This document shows, piece by piece, positions 6,342 through 8,530 of a stretch of DNA of 8,530 nucleotides; positions within the stretch are counted from its first letter, which is position 1, and every line of letters begins with the position of its first letter. The position numbers and the translations under genes are program-made. The DNA lies in NCBI GenBank assembly GCA_002493395.1, contig DKYS01000042.1, forward strand, positions 1 to 8,530, in the 5' to 3' direction. This stretch comes from Turicibacter sp. UBA7094 (GTDB taxonomy: Bacteria; Bacillota_I; Bacilli_A; MOL361; Turicibacteraceae). The notes below the pieces were generated by a model. It searched no databases. It was not told the DNA's origin and worked only from the letters and a program-made list of their open reading frames with translations.

Positions 6342-6854
6342 ATGAATAATAACGATATTTTAATTCGTATTCGATATGCCTTAAATTTAAAAGACGGTCA
6401 AATGGTTAAAATTTTTAAATTAGGGGGGATAACCCTAACTGAAGAGGATGTTAAAAAGTTATTAACGAAAGTTAAAGAGGAGTTTGGATTTACAGACGCT
6501 GACGACGAAGAAACGATGGTGTGTACGAATAAAATGTTAGATGCCTTTTTAAATGGATTGATTATTTTTAAACGAGGACCTCAGGAACAAAAAACGGAAT
6601 CAACGTCTCAACCGGTGACGATTAAGCGGAATAATGTGAATAATATTGTTTTGAAAAAATTAAAGATTGCGTTATCGTTAACAGCGGAAGAGGTGATTTC
6701 TATTTTGAATTTAGCGGGGGTGTCGCTTTCAAAAGGTGAATTAAGCGCGGTGTTACGAAAAGAGGGGCATAAAAATTACCGTGAGTGTGGGGACCGTTAT
6801 TTACGAAACTTCTTAAAAGGGTTAGCGATTCAATATCGAACGGTCAATAAATAG
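6342..6854 (+). CDS. DUF1456 family protein (YehS-like)
   Basis: GGAGG (6330-6334) lies 7 bases before ATG 6342. The 170-residue product contains the DUF1456 (PF07308) domain twice, at residues about 3-77 (NNDILIRIRYALNLKD ... MLDAFLNGLIIFKRG) and about 99-164 (VNNIVLKKLKIALSLTAEEV ... HKNYRECGDRYLRNFLKGLA). It closely resembles E. coli YehS (about 156 residues), which has the same signatures (NDILRSVRYIL, SSFLNGLIYEKRG, NNIVLKKLRIAFSL, HKNFRECGDQFLRYFLRGLA). The first repeat carries a short acidic insertion (TDADDEETMVC, about residues 51-61) where YehS is shorter. The biochemical function of the family is not established. It is a single-gene unit on its own promoter with no clear terminator before the next promoter. 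Confidence 0.93.
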   Translation: MNNNDILIRIRYALNLKDGQMVKIFKLGGITLTEEDVKKLLTKVKEEFGFTDADDEETMVCTNKMLDAFLNGLIIFKRGPQEQKTESTSQPVTIKRNNVNNIVLKKLKIALSLTAEEVISILNLAGVSLSKGELSAVLRKEGHKNYRECGDRYLRNFLKGLAIQYRTVNK

Positions 6855-6889
6855 CTCGGTTTTGTGTGGTTATTTGGAGGAAAATGTCA

Positions 6890-6918
6890 TTGAAAAAGAT
6901 GAGATTTATTGATATAAT
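6890..6918 (+). promoter_or_regulatory. Strong sigma-A-type promoter of the NadR-like kinase gene
   Basis: TTGAAA (6890-6895), a 17-base spacer, then TATAAT (6913-6918) with TGA directly before it (extended -10). This is the best promoter in the window. Predicted start near 6925, giving a leader of about 50 bases. Confidence 0.85.
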
Positions 6919-6975
6919 TTAGACTTAAAGAGGAGTTCTGAGATAAAAAATTTCTATACATTGGAGACGTGAAAG

Positions 6976-7575
6976 ATGACAGTAAGAATAGCAATCCTAG
7001 GTGGACCGAGATGTGGGAAAACAACGCTGATTCAACAGTTATATGTCGATATGAAAATTCGTGACATTAACGTGGGGGTCGCGACGGAATACAGTACCGA
7101 TTATTTACGCGATAAAGGGATGATTGAATCGATTTCGGAACAATATGGAATTTACTTGGGACAATTACATTTAGAGAATGCTTTAAAAGGGCATGAATAT
7201 GCCGTGACAGATTATGCTACCTTCGTCCCTTATATTTATGGACGTTTAATGCTTGGAGATAAAAAACGCACGAAAAAAGAGATTGAGATTTTAAATGATT
7301 TATATAGTTTAGCCATTCGTGATTTACCAAATTATGACTACATCTTCTTTGTTCCTCGTGAATTTGGATATAAAAAAGATGGTGTTCGTTGGCAAGATGA
7401 AGAAGTGGCGCAACAAGTAGACAATGCCATTTTAAGCTTTTTAAATGCAGAGAATGTTAAGTATGAAACAGTGACAGGTTCAACACGTGAACGTTCGCAA
7501 AAAATCTTAGACATTGTTGGAATTGATAAAGAAATTGTAGCTCCAACGCCTGTTCAAGTGGAATTAGCAGAATAG
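6976..7575 (+). CDS. NadR-like P-loop kinase / AAA_28-type ATPase
   Basis: ATG 6976 has GGAG at 6963-6966. The 199-residue product starts with a beta strand and a Walker A motif, G9-GPRC-G14-K15-T16. It continues with EYSTDYLRDKG (from E38), the counterpart of the E-Y-x-R-x-Y-L motif of NadR-type nucleoside kinases. A Walker B-like YAVTDYATF (D79), a core strand YDYIFFVPREF, and a lid-like DGVRWQDEEV (residues 135-144) follow. This layout fits the AAA_28 family, which contains the ribosylnicotinamide kinase domain of NadR. The nicotinamide-nucleotide adenylyltransferase domain and the DNA-binding domain of NadR are absent, so this is a stand-alone kinase-type protein. Phosphorylation of a nucleoside is likely but the substrate is unknown. 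The last roughly 15 residues (VAPTPVQVELAE) look like a flexible tail. Strong own promoter and terminator. Confidence 0.85.
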   Translation: MTVRIAILGGPRCGKTTLIQQLYVDMKIRDINVGVATEYSTDYLRDKGMIESISEQYGIYLGQLHLENALKGHEYAVTDYATFVPYIYGRLMLGDKKRTKKEIEILNDLYSLAIRDLPNYDYIFFVPREFGYKKDGVRWQDEEVAQQVDNAILSFLNAENVKYETVTGSTRERSQKILDIVGIDKEIVAPTPVQVELAE

Positions 7576-7585
7576 AGATGATATG

Positions 7586-7624
7586 AAAATCACTACTCGA
7601 AAGATAATAGAGTAGTGATTTTTT
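7586..7624 (+). terminator. Rho-independent terminator after the NadR-like gene
   Basis: AAATCACTACTC (7587-7598) pairs perfectly with GAGTAGTGATTT (7610-7621) around an 11-base loop, and the T tract runs to 7624. Located 12 bases after the stop. Confidence 0.92.
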
Positions 7625-7702
7625 ATTATTTAAATCAACGTTATTTGGAGAAGAGCGCGTTAATTTTTGGATTCCCTCTCATATTGAATCGTGATAAATG
7701 AG

Positions 7703-7743
7703 AAAAGCATGAAGATTGTAGAATAAGGCTTTCATGCTTTTTT
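7703..7743 (+). terminator. Second terminator hairpin downstream of the NadR-like gene
   Basis: AAAAGCATGAA (7703-7713) pairs perfectly with TTCATGCTTTT (7731-7741), followed by T's to 7743. It lies 79 bases after the first terminator with no gene between, so it is either a backup or the end of a short untranslated RNA starting in 7625-7702. I see no convincing promoter there. Confidence 0.75.
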
Positions 7744-7784
7744 GTTAATCAGACGGAATGGTTTTTTATAAAATCGGGCGATTA

Positions 7785-7815
7785 TTGTTTAAATTCGTGG
7801 CTATTTTTCTACAAT
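7785..7815 (+). promoter_or_regulatory. Possible promoter of the 114-residue orphan gene
   Basis: TTGTTT (7785-7790), a rather long 19-base spacer, then TACAAT (7810-7815; 5 of 6 to consensus). Unlike the other promoters here it has no TGn extension. Confidence 0.45.
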
Positions 7816-7845
7816 AAACTCATCAATGTTAGAGGAGGTCCGGCG

Positions 7846-8190
7846 ATGGATGCGAATGTTACGATTAAAAATTCACCTGATTTTGTGAAGTTAGGGGCGG
7901 CTTTTTATACGCTAACGATTGAGAAGGGATTGACGCCCAATCAACTTCAATCGCTTGTGAGTAAAATGCCCGATTGTCCGGAATTTGAATTGATGACGGT
8001 TGAAGGAGAATCGCTAACGGCAATGGGGATTATTGATATTCAATGGTTTAAAAATGCGTTGGATTATGAGGTGGATGAACTAGATAATTTTGTCTCTTGT
8101 GTGATCGATGGAGATTATGAGGTGCAAGAGGATCACCTTTATGAGTTAAGTGGTTCTCCTGTTTATATTGCGAATCCTGATGTTTATTAA
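7846..8190 (+). CDS. Acidic protein of unknown function (114 residues)
   Basis: AGGAGG at 7833-7838 lies 7 bases before ATG 7846, a strong and unambiguous start. The product is strongly acidic, with clusters such as DYEVDELDNF and DGDYEVQEDHLYE in the second half. It has two cysteines (C44 and another in NFVSCVIDGDYE), no membrane helix, no signal peptide and no recognisable catalytic motif. I do not recognise the family. Its acidity, small size and single-gene organisation resemble those of the 87-residue orphan at 5996-6259, but the two share no obvious sequence similarity. It converges on the zinc-ribbon gene on the other strand and shares a terminator hairpin with it. Confidence 0.82.
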   Translation: MDANVTIKNSPDFVKLGAAFYTLTIEKGLTPNQLQSLVSKMPDCPEFELMTVEGESLTAMGIIDIQWFKNALDYEVDELDNFVSCVIDGDYEVQEDHLYELSGSPVYIANPDVY

Positions 8191-8233
8191 AAAAACGTGA
8201 ATGAAAATAACTTCAAGTTATCTTTATTCACGT
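8188..8233 (-). terminator. Terminator of the zinc-ribbon gene, shared with the convergent orphan gene
   Basis: ACGTGAAT (8195-8202) pairs with ATTCACGT (8226-8233), and the inner stem ATAAC/GTTAT extends it to about 18 pairs with one A-C mismatch. Read on the minus strand it ends in seven T's (complement of A's 8189-8195), a classical terminator just past the stop of the minus-strand gene. On the plus strand the tail is T-rich but interrupted by A's and a C, so termination that way is probably weaker. Confidence 0.85.
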
Positions 8234-8239
8234 CTTTAT

Positions 8240-8413
8240 TTATTTACCGACGCAGTGACGACAACGGTTGTAGTCATCACGTTCGGGAAATCTTGTATCG
8301 ACACGGCCACCAGGACCGACTTCGAGGTTACAGTTGGCACAGTAAGGAATTTCTTCATAGCTTCCTTCTTCATAAAAAGTTGATAAAGGTTGTAGTAATA
8401 ATTCTTCAAACAT
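8240..8413 (-). CDS. Small zinc-ribbon protein (57 residues)
   Basis: On the minus strand, ATG (8413-8411) opens a 57-codon frame ending in TAA (8242-8240). The product MFEELLLQPLSTFYEEGSYE... contains C25-A-N-C28 in EIPYCANC and C51-R-H-C54 in RCRHCVGK, a two-knuckle CxxC/CxxC zinc ribbon with 22 residues between the pairs. GGRVDTRFPERDDYNRCRHC reads as real protein, with a conserved-looking charged linker. A GGGG-type ribosome binding site lies 7 bases upstream (complement of 8421-8424), and a strong minus-strand terminator begins 7 bases after the stop. The other frames over this stretch, on both strands, give low-complexity Ser/Thr/Val-rich products and are shadows. Likely a small metal-binding, possibly nucleic-acid-binding, protein; the partner is unknown. 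Confidence 0.8.
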   Translation of the reverse strand: MFEELLLQPLSTFYEEGSYEEIPYCANCNLEVGPGGRVDTRFPERDDYNRCRHCVGK

Positions 8414-8455
8414 AACATTTCCCCATTTCTTGTATCCAGGTGGTGATGTACCTCT

Positions 8456-8461
8456 ATCATA
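8456..8461 (-). promoter_or_regulatory. Weak candidate -10 for the zinc-ribbon gene
   Basis: On the minus strand TATGAT (complement of 8456-8461) is 5 of 6 to the -10 consensus and about 42 bases before ATG 8413, but no good -35 is seen 17 bases upstream. If a membrane-protein gene ends at 8457 the two could instead be co-transcribed. Confidence 0.3.
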
Positions 8462-8530
8462 CCTTAATGAAACGTAGAATAAAATGAGTAATGATTGGAA
8501 AAAGTCGTAAGAAAATGAGGATTAAAAACG
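8457..8530 (-). CDS. Possible 3' end of a membrane-protein gene entering from the right
   Basis: Reading the minus strand from the window edge, one frame gives 23 hydrophobic residues (FLILIFLRLFPIITHFILRFIKV) ending in TGA (8459-8457). It would sit 43 bases before the zinc-ribbon start, compatible with an operon. The strand is T-rich here, so a hydrophobic translation is expected by chance, and another frame is also open for about 20 codons. Confidence 0.2.
   Translation of the reverse strand, partial: FLILIFLRLFPIITHFILRFIKV

Noticed and set aside
6884..6922. 12-residue ORF (ATG with a nearby GGAGG) before the kinase gene
   Set aside because: Spacing of 3 bases is too short, and it overlaps the strong promoter at 6890-6918, so it would not be transcribed from that promoter.
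6869..7650. Repeated 11-mer GTTATTTGGAG at 6869-6879 and 7640-7650
   Set aside because: Too short and not flanked by further similarity; a chance repeat of a Shine-Dalgarno-like segment is enough.
8197..8460. Longer frames on both strands over the zinc-ribbon gene (plus 8197-8415 and 8201-8383, minus 8236-8460)
   Set aside because: Their products are low-complexity or arbitrary and lack ribosome binding sites, and two begin inside the terminator hairpin; the 57-codon frame with CxxC pairs explains the sequence better.
1..8530. CRISPR array, tRNA/rRNA, T-box or known riboswitch
   Set aside because: No regularly spaced repeats, cloverleaf, T-box core or recognisable riboswitch consensus seen in any intergenic stretch.

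Overview
The window looks like chromosomal DNA from a low-GC Gram-positive bacterium (Bacillota). Strong AGGAGG-type ribosome binding sites, U-tailed hairpin terminators and T/A-rich third codon positions all point that way. The protein set would fit a Turicibacter-like or other Bacilli/Erysipelotrichia-like genome, but the genus is a guess. No rRNA, tRNA, CRISPR array, intact insertion sequence or phage module is visible.

Layout: (1) 1-3213 is the 3' part of a large FtsX-type ABC permease with a very long extracytoplasmic coiled coil; its start lies before the window, and it is closed by a terminator. (2) 3268-3763 is a roughly 500-base stretch without a confident gene. It holds several hairpins, a tandem octamer, a terminator-like hairpin and a doubtful 44-residue membrane ORF. 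(3) 3764-4441 encodes a VCBS/FG-GAP-like protein, followed by a near-perfect terminator. (4) 4572-5917 is a tightly coupled pair: a Qnr/MfpA-like pentapeptide repeat protein and an AlkD-like DNA alkylation repair protein. (5) 5996-6259 is a small acidic orphan. (6) 6342-6854 is a YehS-family DUF1456 protein. (7) 6976-7575 is a NadR-like P-loop kinase/ATPase (AAA_28 type), followed by two successive terminator hairpins. (8) 7846-8190 is another acidic orphan. (9) 8240-8413, on the minus strand, is a 57-residue zinc-ribbon protein sharing a bidirectional terminator with the preceding gene. (10) 8457-8530, minus strand, may be the end of a membrane-protein gene that starts beyond the window.

Most genes after 3763 look like separate transcription units, with an extended -10 promoter (TGnTATAAT-like) directly after the previous gene's terminator or stop. 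The clear exception is the pentapeptide-alkD pair, where the Shine-Dalgarno of the second gene overlaps the stop of the first. A DNA-protection theme for that pair is plausible but inferred. I do not see a convincing new multigene system. The items most worth a second look are the overlooked zinc-ribbon gene, the unbroken cysteine-laddered pentapeptide helix, the coiled-coil permease and the structured intergenic region.
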